NCBI GenBank assembly: GCA_029959085.1
Contig: JARWIR010000002.1
Location: forward strand, 31,448,233 to 31,512,232
Direction: 5' to 3'
Origin: Nemophila menziesii
Taxonomy: Eukaryota > Streptophyta > Magnoliopsida > Boraginales > Hydrophyllaceae
Length of the DNA stretch: 64,000 nt
Shown: positions 44,189 through 56,728 of the stretch, one piece after another
How the letters are laid out: each line of letters starts with the position of its first letter
Position numbering within the stretch: the first letter of the stretch is position 1
Notes under the pieces: model-generated
What the model was told of the DNA's origin: nothing
Seen by the model: only the letters and a program-made list of their open reading frames with translations
The model's database searches: none
Program-made: the position numbers and the translations under genes

Positions 44189-45319
44189 AAGCATGAGGTT
44201 ACCCGTCGAGCTTAACGACGTTTAACAAAAGCCAATTCATTATATATTAGTTTGAGTTTTTAATTTTCGTAGTGTAAATTATTTTGATTTCCATAAATTT
44301 AGTGTTTATTAGTAAGAAATGAGGAAGGGTAGTTGTTTTTGATGATTTCAGGGGTAAAAAGGTCATGAGTTTGGGGTCGAAAGGGCGAAAATAGAAGAAA
44401 AAGGGTTGGTTTTCCAGGGGAAAACCGGGAACCCGGTTTCGACGCTGTTACCAACCCTCCACACGCAAGAAGCCGCGTCTTGGTTCGCGAAGTCGGCAAG
44501 AACCGGGGCCCTGGTTTTGCACAAACTGGGTACCCGGTTTTGAGAGTTGAAAATTTCGAATTCTCTGACCCAGCGTTTTGGAACCCGCCAAATGCTGCGT
44601 CTGAAGTCGCGTTTCCACCTGCGCCGTCGACACGAACCGGGAACCCGGATTTCGCAAAACTGGGAACCCGGTTTCCGAGATGTGATTTTCTGATTTTTCT
44701 GACCTAGCGTTTTGGGGTCAGCCATCTGCTGCGTCTCATGCCTGCGTTTCCACTCGCGCAGTCGACACGAACCGGGGCCCTGGTTTTGCACAAACCGGGT
44801 ACCCGGTTTCGTGAGGTGAATTTTCTGACCCAGCGTTTTGGGTTCCAGCCAATTATAGCATCTGAGGTATAAAAAAAATTTAAGTAATTTTCGCGCCGAC
44901 ACAGCGACGCGAAACCGGAAACCCGGTTTTCACAAACCGGGAACCCGGTTTCTTCTGTGATGAGGCGGTTTTTGCCTTTTTGTCCTAGTTTTCTTAGCCT
45001 TCTGCAAGTTTTTACCAAAAACGCTCACATAACCTTCCCACCTCCGAAAATCATCATCAAAACCTATAAAAACCATCAAATCCTACCCTCTTTGATCACA
45101 AAAATACAAAATCAACTCACCTCCTCTCCCAAATATCATCAAATCCTTAGTTTTTCACCAAGATTGTTCTTCACCCAATTCCTAAATTAAACCTAATTCT
45201 TGCTTCTCCCACATCAATTAACCCTTACCCATCTCATATTCCACCTTAATCTTAAATTCCCAAGCCTCAAAACATCAAAGTTCTAAGCTTTTCTCTAGCT
45301 TCTCACTATTTGAAGTTTT
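44189..45319 (+). other. Element A noncoding region between integrase and env-like ORF (copy 2)
   Basis: Counterpart of 2522-3652: PPT-like motif near 44367, GC palindrome repeat (44425-44957), TATA-like CTATAAAAACC near 45064, CA-rich leader. No accepted coding frame. Confidence 0.8.
44425..44957 (+). repeat. GC-rich tandem repeat with CCGG-N4-CCGG palindromes, family A (copy 2)
   Basis: Same units and palindromes as 2758-3290, with only point differences (for example GTCGAC to GTCGGC near 44493). Confidence 0.85.
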
Positions 45320-45350
45320 GAGTTTGGGGTGGAAAGAGACGACTAATTGA

Positions 45351-46673
45351 ACCGGTGATTTTCGAAGAACTGCTCCTAGAAGAAGCAAAACCATTGGTGG
45401 TACTCAAGAACAAGATATTGAGATTCCTGATTCGCGTCCAAAACACAAGACTGACGAGGTTAAGGTTGCTCCCAAGAGAAAAGAAATCACAGGTCAGACT
45501 AATCCAAAGAAGAGAAGATTAATTGATGAACCAGAAAGTGAGGAAGAACATGAAGATGAGATTGAGAAAAAAATTGAGGATGAGAGCGAACAAGAAGTTC
45601 CGGAAGTACCAGTTCAACAGAAACCCCCGCGAAGAAAGATGTGTGCTCACAAGCCAAAGAGGGTTTACACTTCTTGGAATGATCAGGTTCGTGATAGAAT
45701 TAAATTTTTGAAGTTTGGTGAGGAGATGGACTTTCCTAAGGGTATTATGAGTAGTGCTTATAAAGATTATGATGTTGCTTGTGACAAGGTTGGTTGGAAA
45801 GAATTGAGAGAAAGGAAGCTTGAATTTATGCCTACCTTGGTGCGAGAATTTTATGAAGGTTTAGCCATTTCCTGTGAGGCAATTGAAATTCGCAAAAAGG
45901 TAGTTCCTTTTTCTATTGAACTTATTTGAAAAGCATTGAAAAAACCCAACTTTACTGGATTATGTCCATTCCAAGAATCCCTTAATGATCCTTCTTTCGA
46001 TTATGAATCCCTTTGGGGAACTGTACTTATTAATGGGGCTAGCCCAATTCCGGATGGAGAAAGGTATCCTGGATAATTTTACAGCAGTAATTTAACGCCT
46101 CATGCTAAGGTTTGTTCTCGTTTCATAATCCCTACATTCTTTGGAATTAAACACACATCCGAGTTGAAGAAGGAACATATAATTTTTATCAAGTGTGTTA
46201 TTGAGGAGAAACCGATGAATGTTGCTCGAATTATTTACAACACCATCATGGAATTTGCGAAAGCTCCAATGAAACAACAAAATCTAAAGTTTCCTTGTAC
46301 TATCACTACTTTGTGCCTAGACGCAAAAATCCCGCGTAGGAACGCAGAGGTTGAAGGTGTTACAGTTGGAGTGAGCATGGCATTAAGTACGATTCAGAAT
46401 ATCCATGATGAAGCAACACGAGATGTGAAAACTCCTAGAGCCCCTCCATCAAAGAAGAAGGCAAAGAATGATCCTGAGTTGGAATCCAAAATCAGGGTGT
46501 TGGAGGAGAATCAAGAGAAGATGATTGCTACTTTAGGAAACGTTACAAAAGAGCTGGACCTTATTCGAAATTTAGTACTTGGCGTGAACACACTTCAAAA
46601 CGCAATTTATGATGTTCTTACGCGAGATAAGGGACGAGAACGCAACACCGGTAACCAGCCACGCGCTAGTTAA
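45351..46673 (+). pseudogene. Env-like ORF of element A (copy 2)
   Basis: Counterpart of 3684-5006: same NLS-like basic/acidic N-terminus, central domain and C-terminal coiled coil, same TGA at 45927-45929. A second, private stop TAA at 46074-46076 (CAA in copy 1) breaks the central domain. The stretch from 46164 to 46673 stays open. Confidence 0.75.
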
Positions 46674-48045
46674 GATACGTTTTCTAATCCTTCCTTTTTA
46701 GTGTAGATTAGTTTATTTGCTTTGAGTCTTTTTCGAGTTGTGGGGACACGGCTCATTTTTGAGTTTGGGGTGGGGTTCGTTGCCTCATCCCAGTTTTATG
46801 TGTTATATGTTTTATTTGCTTTCAATAAAGTAATTTCGGAGTTGCGTTTGACTGTAGAAAATTTTAAATATCTCTTTTAAGCATACTTTTGATAAATCTA
46901 TGATAGTAAATAGTGAACTTTAGGGATTGATATAAAACGCATTTAGAATTGCATGCAAACGTAGATATTTGATAGGAAAAATGAACAATGCAAATGAAGT
47001 AAGCTTGTACTTAAAGAATATGTTTGGTGTGTAGAACGTGAAATCCTAATTAGTAGATACCCACCTAGATATGAACTAAAGACAAGCTATGTACTTAGTA
47101 AAATGATAGGGGCAGTTCTTTGTTAGCCATTTGTGACCTTTTTAGCCTTCTATCCCTTATATTAAATTTTAATCCGTCTTAGCCCATTTTGAGCCTTTAG
47201 CCTTTTCTTTTGTAGCCACGATATAAGCCCATTATCCTTTAGATTATTAGGCATGACCATATGACCCGCACTTGAATCACGATCCTGAGACATGTCTCGA
47301 GCTTGAGTTTGGGGTGGTAGGTCCACTTATGGGGAATTTATTGGGAAGGGATTGATGTGTTTGTATTAGCACAATGGCAGATGATATATTACAGTAGGAA
47401 CCGGGAACCCGGTCCGCAAAAACCGGGAACCCGGTTTGCAACTGTACAAAAAAAAAGAGAAAAGAAAAAGAAAAATATGAAAGAATAAACACCCGACAAA
47501 GTGGAATTTTCTGAAAAATCATCTTATTTGTAATGGGTTGACATGGGACGCTAAATTGTTGCGTAAATGGGTGAGTGAGAACATTTTTTAGCATAAACTC
47601 AAGCTTGAGGACATTTGTTGATGGTAAGTGAGGAGAGAGCCAAAAGCTCACTTCAAATTTACCAAATATACATCCACACCATCCTTAAGCCAATATTAAA
47701 ACCATAAAGACCTCGTGATTCCTAAGTGCATAGTGAATTTATGATTCTGTTGTTAGGGAATATACTAGGTGGAGCGTTCAAAGAGATTTAGGATTGAGGA
47801 ACACCCTATAGCCATCATACAGAGATGAGTACAAGTGTAACCTTCAAGCATTGCGAATTTAATTTTATAATTGAGATTATTTGTGTTTGATTTTGCATTA
47901 TAGATGTATGTGTATATTAGTTTCTAGAGTTTGCTATATGCGATTTATCTTAAGAATTGCTTTAGGCTTATTTACTAGCTTCTACTTTCTTGCGTTTACT
48001 TCTACCCCTTTGTTTTGTTTTACTTTGTCGGGACGACAAAGATTT
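46674..48045 (+). other. Conserved noncoding block of element A (copy 2)
   Basis: Counterpart of 5007-6450: AATAAA at 46824-46829, PPT-like motifs, two CCGGGAACCCGG palindromes near 47400-47440, GGTAAGT-containing block near 47620. It lacks about 78 bases present in copy 1 just before the palindromes, with a short repeat (ATAT/TTACAG) at the joint. Confidence 0.75.
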
Positions 48046-48058
48046 GAGTTGGGGGTCT
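48046..48058 (+). promoter_or_regulatory. Polypurine tract, element A (copy 2)
   Basis: GAGTTGGGGGTCT before the 3' LTR TG. Confidence 0.8.
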
Positions 48059-49612
48059 TGATGTCTCCCTAATTGTTCTTATTTTAGACCCTTTGGAGAC
48101 ATCATTTTGTATGTTTATTTGAATATTTTGATAGACTTTAGGACCAAAATTGCAATATTATGAATTTCCTCTTTATTTTCTAGTATTTTTTATTTATTAA
48201 ACTTTTACGCGTAATCTTGTGTATTTTAGTGGAAAGCTTGTAGGTTTTGAATATTAGCTAGGAGAGGAATCCGAGAAAAAAGTCAAATATCGTGATATGG
48301 AGTCAAAGCTTGAAGATAAATCCCGAAAAAAAAATTATATTTTGAAGCTGCAAATCTGGAAAACAGGCCAACGATTGCGGATTTCGAGGCACTTACGAGT
48401 TGATTTAACCGCTGACCTTTGAAGAGATTTTGTTCCTTATCGAGTTACGGAAATTTAACAAGTGATTTGAGGTAAATCGGAGTTATAACGAATCGGTTAG
48501 AGCTGTTTTAGTGGAGGTGGTGCAGCAGTTACGGGACTTGGGGATTAGAAAATGGACTTGGGCTTTTAATTTTTAACTTAAACCTTAGACAAAGCCTAAT
48601 CCTTTTTTGAGAGTATAAAAGAGGCTTTTGACTTCTAATTTTCATACAACTTATATTCTACAAGAAAAAGCATCAGAGAAAAGTCAACAAAGGAGGCAGA
48701 AGAAAGCTGAAGAGCTGGAGAGGGTCTATATCTCCATTCACAGCCGAATCTAATTCCGGAAATTAGGTTTTTCTTATTTTCATTTCTGTAATACATTATG
48801 AGTTCAATTAGTTTTAATTTAGTTTTAATTTCCATTAGCATGAGCTAATTTCTCTTATTGCTTGAGAACGCATAATGGTTTCATATGTTTGAATTTGGGT
48901 TTTAATTAATTAAATCAAATTGTGTCTTTTACATTTTTCTGTAATTTGTGATTATTTACTGTTCTTAGAGTCGCGAACTAATAACAGGTTTTAGTATCTA
49001 GGCTATTACACATAGTGGCGTGTGGATCATCTTGACGGGGGGGTTTAGGTGCAGAATTAATTACAGAATATAAAATAGAAACTATTTGACTTTGACGAGC
49101 GGAATTAATTTTATGGCTAATGAGGTAATTTTAGCTTAATCATTCGAAGGTGGATCATAATCACCCTGACGGGGTTTGTGACACCCTAGAATAGCTTCGT
49201 AGTCCACCCTGACGGGGGTACGAAGATTCCCGAATCCCGACCAATGTCAATTGACCAATTCGCCCCTTAAACAACATATGTTATGAAATAGAGTTAGGAG
49301 AATCCCTTGCGTCTCTCAAGTACTGCCTGCTCATATTTGCGTCTAGCTTTTATTTACTTACGTCTAGTTATTTATCTGCATTTTCACATTAGTCTTTCAT
49401 ACTTAGAATTAGTAAAACCAACCAAACAACTATCAATCATTTATTTGCTTTCATAAGTGCAATCATTCATTAATTGATAAGCATTGTAGTTAACCATACC
49501 GTCCCTGCGAACGATCCTGTTTATCACTATTATTACTTGGGAAAACCGTACACTTGTGGTTATGGTTCTCCTTACTTATTACATTATTTTTAGAACACAC
49601 AAAGGACCACCA
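48059..49612 (+). mobile_element. 3' LTR of element A (copy 2)
   Basis: 1554 bp; closes the complete element. TATAAAAG at 48614-48621. G run of 7 near 49037 compared with 14 in copy 1. Followed by TSD GACTT. Confidence 0.95.
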
Positions 49613-51519
49613 GACTTCTCCAAAATTTCTAAGCCGTTGTGTATCTTACTCGAAAAGGACACCAAATTCCTTTTTGATGAAGCTTGCATAAAGGCATTCA
49701 ACGAGATCAAAGAGAAGCTTATATCTACACCTATTGTATTACCTCCTGATTGGAAGATTCTGTTTGAGATTATGTGTGATGCTAGTGATGTTGCGATGGG
49801 TGCTGTTCTGGGTCAAAGAAAATAAAAGGTATTTCATTCTATCTACTACGCTAGTAAAACCTTCACAAGTGCTCAAATAAATTATACCGTAACTGAGAAA
49901 GAATTACTAGTTGCCGTGTATGCTTTCGACAAGTTTCGCTCCTACCTCCTTGGGGCAAAAGTTGTTGTGTTTACGGATCATTCTGCAATCAAATATCTTA
50001 TGGAAAAGAAAGATGCGAAGCCGCATTTGATTAGATGGGTGCTACTGTTACAAGAGTTTGATTTAGAGATTTGGGATCGAAAAGGTTGTGATAATCAGGT
50101 TGTTGATCATTTATCGCGTCTTGAAGGTTCTGAGTCCAATGGAGGACCTGAGTTGGTAAGAGAAGAGTTTCCTGATGAGAGTTTGTTTTCAGTTTATTCA
50201 TTAGAAACTCCTTGTTATGCGGATATAGCAAATCTTATTGTGAGTGGTTATTTTCCTCAAGGAGCTACCTCACAAGAGAAAAAGAGACTAGTCCATCGCG
50301 CTAAACAACTCTTTTGGGAGGATCCCTTCCTCTACAAAACATGCAGTGATTAGATGGTAAGGAGATGCATACCGGATAAGGATATTCTGTCAATTGTTGC
50401 AGGTTGTCATGATTCACCATACGGAGGACACTTCAAGGGTGATCGTACAGCTGAAAAGGTACTACAATCTGGTTTTTATTGGCCTACTTTACATAAGGAT
50501 TGTCATGAGTATGTTCAGAAATGTCACAGATGCCAGTTTACTGGTAATATATCTAAGAGAGATGAGATGCCGCGTAATAATGTTCTTGAAGTTGAGATAT
50601 TCGATTTATGGGGTATTGATTTCATGGGTCCTTTTGTGTACCATCTAACGGGAATCTTTACATCCTACTAGCTGTTGATTACGTGTCTAAATGGATAGAG
50701 GCTGTAGCTCTACCAACTAATGATTCGCGAGTAGTTATTAAATTCTTAAAGTCACACATCTTCACTAGACATGGTACACCTAGAGTTATTATCAGTGATG
50801 GAGGTACACGCTTTGTGAACAAATATCTGAAGACGGTTCTCGAGAAGTAAGGTGTGAGACATTGTGTATCTACCGCGTATCATCCACAAGCCGATGGTCA
50901 AGCTGAGGTCTCTAATCGAGAGATCAAATCCATTCCTGAGAAGACAGTTGGTTCCACACGCAAGGATTGGTCAATGAAATTAGATGATGCGTTGTGGGCA
51001 TATCGTACTGCATTCAAGACGCATGTTGGTGCATCTCCGTATCGCATCGTTTATGGTAAGGCTTGTCACTTACCTCTTGAGCTTGAAATGGGTGCCTATT
51101 GGGCGATAGCGGAGATGAACATGGATCCTACCTTAGCTGTGGAGAATCGTATCATGAAGCTGAATGAACTTGATGAGTTTCGATTTCATGCCTATGAGAA
51201 TGCTAAACTTTACAAAGAGAAGACGAAAAGATGGCATGACAATCGCATTCGTGAACAGAAATTAAAAGTGGGACAGATGGTCCTCAAATATAACTCCAAG
51301 TTCAGCAATTATCCGGGCAAGTTGAGATCAAAGTGGTCTGGTCCGTTCCTGGTGACCAAAGTTATGCCTCATGGAGCTATAGAAATCAAGAGTCCAGACG
51401 AGCAACGCACCTTCATGGTGAATGGGCATCGTCTAAAACTTTACCATGTAGAAGAGGATACCAATCGCAGAGTTGATCCACATCCTGGGGAGGTCATGTA
51501 CCTCCTTGTAGCTGAATAG
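49613..51519 (+). pseudogene. pol: Element B pol remnant, RNase H to integrase (copy 2)
   Basis: Right half of B pol resuming at the TSD. It shares stops at 49823-49825, 50351-50353 and 50848-50850 with copy 1 but has GAG where copy 1 has TAG (8976), so the frame runs to 50671. A small insertion after GPF near 50633 shifts the frame differently from copy 1 (one T more). C-terminal integrase frame open 50854-51519. Confidence 0.9.
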
Positions 51520-51737
51520 ATGCGAGAGGTAACCCGTCGAGCTTAACGACGTTAAACAAATGCCAATTCATTGTATATTAGTTTATTGCTTTATGTTTTT
51601 CAATTCCTAGTGTATAATTCTAAGTTAGTGTTGAGTTATAGTGTCTACTTTTAAAAGAAATGAGAAAGGTAGTGTGTTAATGGTTCAGGAATTGAGTTTG
51701 GGGTGCTAAGGAACGAAAAAGAAAAATCTGCTGCTCT

Positions 51738-52095
51738 GACCGGCTAGCCAGCCAGATCACCGGCATGCCGGTGAAGCAGAAACACGTGCCCACGGGTCCA
51801 AGGCTCGGGTTGTTTGCCGAGAGGTAGATAAAATTTGACAAGTCGCACCGGCTAGCCGGCCACATGACCGGTATGCCGGCCAGAAGAAAAACCCGTGCCC
51901 TCGGGTAGCCCGGCTCGGGTATTTTGATGGAGTTCGCCCCTGGACAAAAAGCAGCACCGGTATGCCGGTGGATATCTCCGGTATGCCGGGGAACAGAAAA
52001 CACGTGGCCTCGGGTTCGAGGCAGAATGGTACGAAAAGAAACACGTCCAGCACCGGCTAGCCAGCCAGATCCGCCGGTATGCCGGTCAGCATGGC
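51738..52095 (+). repeat. GC-rich tandem repeat with CCGG-N4-CCGG palindromes, family B (copy 2)
   Basis: Same as 10155-10505 with point changes, such as CACTGG to CACCGG near 52051. Confidence 0.85.
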
Positions 52096-52184
52096 GGTTT
52101 AAAGAGATTGTTGCCTTATACACTTCTTACCTTATCAAAAGCAAACCCTAGCCTCTCCCATACGAATTTTCCAGTTCCCAACCC

Positions 52185-52192
52185 TATAAATA
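52185..52192 (+). promoter_or_regulatory. Candidate internal TATA box (B, copy 2)
   Basis: TATAAATA, identical context to 10596. Confidence 0.6.
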
Positions 52193-52450
52193 GACCTTGA
52201 AGCTTGATTAAACCTCTACAACAAACACAATAACATCAATAATTCTCTCCTCCATCCTCCATAAACACATCCTCTTCATCAAATTCATCACAATACACCA
52301 TTAGACACCATCAAGATTTCAAGAATTATTCCAAGATTCATCAAGAAACCTTCTTCTTTCCTCAATTCCAAGCAAGAAACTCACGCTACACCAATCTTTC
52401 TCAACTTTATTCTAGTCTTGGTATAACTTGAGTTTGGGGTCAAATCAAAC

Positions 52451-52910
52451 ATGACAAATAGAACAGATGCTATGGACTATAAGAGGAAGTGTTGTATCCT
52501 AGGGAAGAACAAAAATTTGCCTGGTTCTACAATTGAATAGGCCATCAATCTTGATGAGCTTATTGAAGAGAAACAAAAAGAAGAGGCACCTGCACAACCA
52601 CTACAGAATAAATTATCAGCTAGGATGAGGGTATCATCAAATCCTAAAGAAAAGACACAAATTCAAGATCAAGGTTCTTCTTCCTCCTCTCAGAACAATT
52701 CTTGTATACCCCCATGGGCTCTCAAATTGCAACATGAAGTCGAGCTTTTAAGAGAAGAAAACAGAGCACTGGATGGAAATTACACAGATTGAGTCAACAT
52801 TGGAAGAGGTAACTACGAACATGGATATTGATAATTATTCTTCGGAGGAGGAGGAGGAGGACATGATGGATCTTTATGGCCAAGTACCCCGTTCTAATTC
52901 TTCTTCTTAA
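52451..52910 (+). pseudogene. Env-like ORF remnant of element B (copy 2)
   Basis: Counterpart of 10862-11318; same early TAG. The acidic GAG-repeat tail near 52845 is one codon longer than in copy 1. Confidence 0.6.
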
Positions 52911-54356
52911 TTGATGGTAGGCACTAGGTAGGTAGTTTAGTTAATTTTATTCCTTTATTGAGTCTTTTTCGAGTCGTGGGAACACGAGTCACTTTTGAGT
53001 TTGGGGTGGGGTTCGTTGCCTCATCCCAATTTTTTGTGTTTTACATGCTTTCAATAAAATTAATCTTAGGGTTGCGTTGATTGTAGAGTATTTTAAAATG
53101 CCCCATAAAGCATGTTTTTAATGAATTAATGATAGAAAATGGTTGATTTTAGGAATTAGTGTAAACTGCACTTAGATTGCATGCAAATATGAAGTAATTA
53201 ATAGGAAGAATTAATGAACAATGCAAAAGAAGTAAACTTGTGCTTAAGGATAATGGGTGGGTTGTAGAACGTGAGATCTAAATCTCTACTGAAACCACTT
53301 AGGTATGAACTAGAGGCAAGTTGTGTAGATAGGAAGATGATAAAGGCAGTTCTTTGTTAACCCTTTGAATCCTTTTGCGCCTTCTATCTCTGAATTAATT
53401 ATATCCTTCTTAGCCAAATTTTTAGCCTTAAAGCGTTTCTGTTGTCACCACATTATGAGCCAATATCCCTTTAGATTGTTAGGCATGACCATATGACCCG
53501 CACTTGAATCACGATCCTGAGACTTCCTGTCTTGAGCTTGAGTTTGGGGTGGTTGGTCCACTATATGGGAATTCATATTGGGTTGGGATTTTTGAGCTTA
53601 TCAATGGTGCTTTGTGCTATATTTTGATGATCGGGTTTATTATATTGTAACCCTTTGCTGGGGTAATAGTGAATGAAGAAAAAGCTACGAGCTAAAGTTA
53701 TGAATAGGCATAATTTATTAAAAAATTGCATGATATCACAACATCAAAAAGGGAATCATAGCTATACAAAAGAAAAAGAAAATTCATAACAAAAGAATAT
53801 ATATTTGGACCGGCAAAGTGGAGAATTTTTATGTGATCATCCTTAGTGCTTATTGGGTTAATTTGGGGACGCTAAATTAGCGCGTCAAATGGGTTGAGTG
53901 AGAACGTTATTCGAGTGTAAACTCAAGCTCTTGGACAGTTTGTTGATGGTAAGTGAGGAGAGAGCCAAAATCTTACTTCAAATTTACCAAATATACATAC
54001 CATACCGTCCCTAAGCCTACGCTAAAACCGTAAAGACCTCATGATTCCTAGATACACATTGAGTTAATAGGGAATATGCTAAGTGGAACGTTCAAAGCAA
54101 GTAAAGATCGAGGAACACCCTATAGCCACCATCTTGAGATAAGTAATAAGCGTAAACTTCTAGCATTGTGAATTTAATTTATGATAGATATTATTTTGTG
54201 TTTGATTTTGCGTGATATGTGTATATTAATTCCTATATTAGACTATATGAGATTGGTTTTAAGTTATGCTTTGGGAATATTTACTAGATTCTTCCTTCTG
54301 CATTCACCTAAAAGATCCTTTGTTTTTATTTTACTTTGTCGGGACGACACAGGTTT
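52911..54356 (+). other. Element B conserved noncoding block (copy 2)
   Basis: Counterpart of 11319-12764, with AATAAA at 53053-53058 and the GGTAAGT block near 53948. No coding frame. Confidence 0.75.
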
Positions 54357-54369
54357 GAGTTTGGGGTCT
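54357..54369 (+). promoter_or_regulatory. Polypurine tract, element B (copy 2)
   Basis: GAGTTTGGGGTCT before the 3' LTR TG. Confidence 0.8.
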
Positions 54370-56134
54370 TGATGTCTCCTTATTTGTTCTAATTATTATC
54401 CCTTTGGAGACATCCTTTTAGGTGAATAAATGACTTATTTGATAGACTTTTATGCGTATTTGATCATATTGCACTTTCTCCCCTTGGAAATTGACTATTC
54501 GCATTTTTAGAGCTTTTGTGCGTAAATTTGATTGTTTTTAATGCAAAGTTAGTAGTTTCTTAAATTTCATGAAAGACCAATCCAAGGAGGAGAAGTGAGA
54601 ATTAAAGTCTTAGGGTATTTTAGAGTGTTAGGAAGTACTTTTACTCGAGTTTCTATTTTTAGAGTGCACTTTCCTATTTCTAGTCTTGAATTATTGATAT
54701 ATTCTTTTTAAAGCATTTGCGCTTTAATTATTTATTTATTGCGAAGCTTTAAAAGATATATGGTAATTAATTAGAGACCAAGTCAAGTCAAAGAAGTAAA
54801 GGAAAGAGATTTACATGGAAATAAGAAGATTAAGGAAGGATATATGCGAAGAAGGAAAAGATAAAGCTGCCTTATGAATCTGAAATTCCAGCCACGTTTC
54901 AAAGACGAGTCCATAACTTAAGATTGGCTAAGAATTTGGGCAAGTGGTCTGGATCAATGGAAATAGCTTTCCGAGACAAGCGGTTTTGAATATTGGAACG
55001 CGTCAAACGGATAAAAATTGAATGAGATATGACCAAAACAAATCAGCATCAAAATCTTACCTTTCCTAGATTTTAGGGCTACGAATTTCAGAGTTCTTAA
55101 CTTGACTTCCACTCCAAGTAAATTCGACCTAGGGCTTGCTAACACCTATAAATACACATCTTAGCCTCCTCTTTTCACACACTTCAGATAATTACACAAG
55201 AGGCTTAAAGTTTTCAAGTTAGAGCAAGAATGCAAGGAGAAGCTAGTGCTGGAGGAATCCTGTTCTTCCATCATCAGTCATCTTACCCTTTAGGTTATTC
55301 ATTTATCTTTTGTATTTGAACATGAACTCCTTTCATGTATTGTTAGTCTTTAATTTTATTATGAGCTAAATTTGCATATACTTGAGAATCGCATTAAAGG
55401 GATGAACCTTAATTAATTAATCTTTGTTTTGAATTTGGGATTGTTTAGATTTAAATTGAATTGAGTTTTATATATTGGATATTACTTTGTTTTCATTACT
55501 ATTTCGTTTAGTAACAACTAGAAATAGCTTTTAGTATTTGGACTATTCACTTTAGTGGCGAAGTGATCATCCAACAGGGGGGTTTGAATACAGAGCTAGG
55601 CAATACCCGTGTAATGTCCGTTATTGACCGACAGGCTTAACTAGTTACATAGCCAAAGAGGTAAAATCATATCATCCGAAGAGGCATATTCGACCATACA
55701 GGTGTTTATAGTACTTTAGGATAGCTCATAGGTCCACCCGACAGGGGGCTAGGAGATATTAGAGTCTCGACTAATATTATAATTCCAATTCTACCCTTAA
55801 ACATAACATAAATAATATTGAGGATTCCTTGCGAGACTCAAGTATCTCTCTCATCTGAAGTTAGTCGTTTATTTGCTTTATTTCTTTCTAGTTAATTTAG
55901 TTTTTAGTTTTTATTTTATTTGCATATTTTAATTTACAAAAACCAAACAAAAATCTTATCTTTTACTTTTCTGTTTAGCAATTATTCTTACTACTTGATT
56001 AACATTTGGGTTGAACCTAATCCGTCCCTGAGAACGAACTTGATTATCATATATTACTTGGGACAACTGTACACTTGCAGTTTGTGGTTCCTCTTTATTT
56101 ATCACTTTATTTTCTAACACCCTAGAACCCACCA
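54370..56134 (+). mobile_element. 3' LTR of element B (copy 2)
   Basis: 1765 bp; TATAAATA at 55147-55154; followed by TSD GGTGA (56135-56139), which matches 31514-31518. Confidence 0.93.
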
Positions 56135-56728
56135 GGTGATCACGGGAATCTAACTCCTATAATCGAAAACCTTTTCTAGAATTGTGTTGAGTATTTATTT
56201 TTTAGGTTAAGGTGATTGCTGGAATCTACCCTATACTTGAACACCTTTTTTAGGTTTAAGTCAAGGGTTTTTTTGGAGGTATCTAGGAGATCTAACCCTT
56301 AAACTTGACCAATCGTTCTAAGGGTTGGTTCAAGTTTTTATTATTATTTTTGGGTGGGAATTTAATTCTTATACTTGACAACTTTTAGAGGATTAAGTAA
56401 ATTTTTTTTATCTATAGGTGATCACTGGGATCTAACCCTTATACTCGAAAACCACTTTGAGGGTTGAGTCGAGGTTTTTGAACTTTTGCGGGATTCTAAA
56501 CCATACACTCGACAACCTTTCTTGAGGGTTGAGTCATGGTTTTTTTTTTGTTTTTTTTACGGTGATAATAGAGATCTAATCCGTATAACGTCAACCTTTT
56601 TGAGGGTTGAGTCAAGAGTAATATTATTAATTTTGGGAGATCTCGAAAATCTAACTCTTATACTCGATAATCTTTATGAGTGTTGAGGATTTTATTTTTA
56701 TTTTTGAGTGATCATAAGGGAAAAAAAC
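56135..56728 (+). repeat. Minisatellite, right part (copy 2)
   Basis: Same array units as 14543-15137, including an A-to-T run change near 56401. Confidence 0.85.

Larger units (their letters stand above)
36852..49612 (+). mobile_element. Athila-type element A, complete (12.8 kb)
   Basis: 5' LTR (36852-38416), PBS, gag, protease, RT-RNase H-integrase, palindrome array, env-like ORF, PPT, 3' LTR (48059-49612), TSD GACTT. The two LTRs differ by scattered substitutions and small indels, including about 20 extra bases in the 5' LTR near 37669. Length is in the usual Athila range. Frameshifts in gag and pol and an altered protease site make it non-autonomous. Confidence 0.95.
51520..52450 (+). 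other. Element B noncoding region between integrase and env-like remnant (copy 2)
   Basis: Counterpart of 9931-10861, with PPT-like motifs, palindrome repeat (51738-52095), TATAAATA at 52185-52192 and leader. Confidence 0.8.
31519..56134 (+). mobile_element. Athila-type element B (complete span, containing nested element A)
   Basis: Both outer ends are bordered by GGTGA (31514-31518 and 56135-56139). It has a truncated 5' LTR (31519-33011), gag-protease, and RT broken at 36851 by element A. It then resumes at 49613 with RNase H and integrase, the palindrome array, the env-like remnant and the 3' LTR (54370-56134). The PBS is deleted. Multiple stops and frameshifts: dead. Confidence 0.92.
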
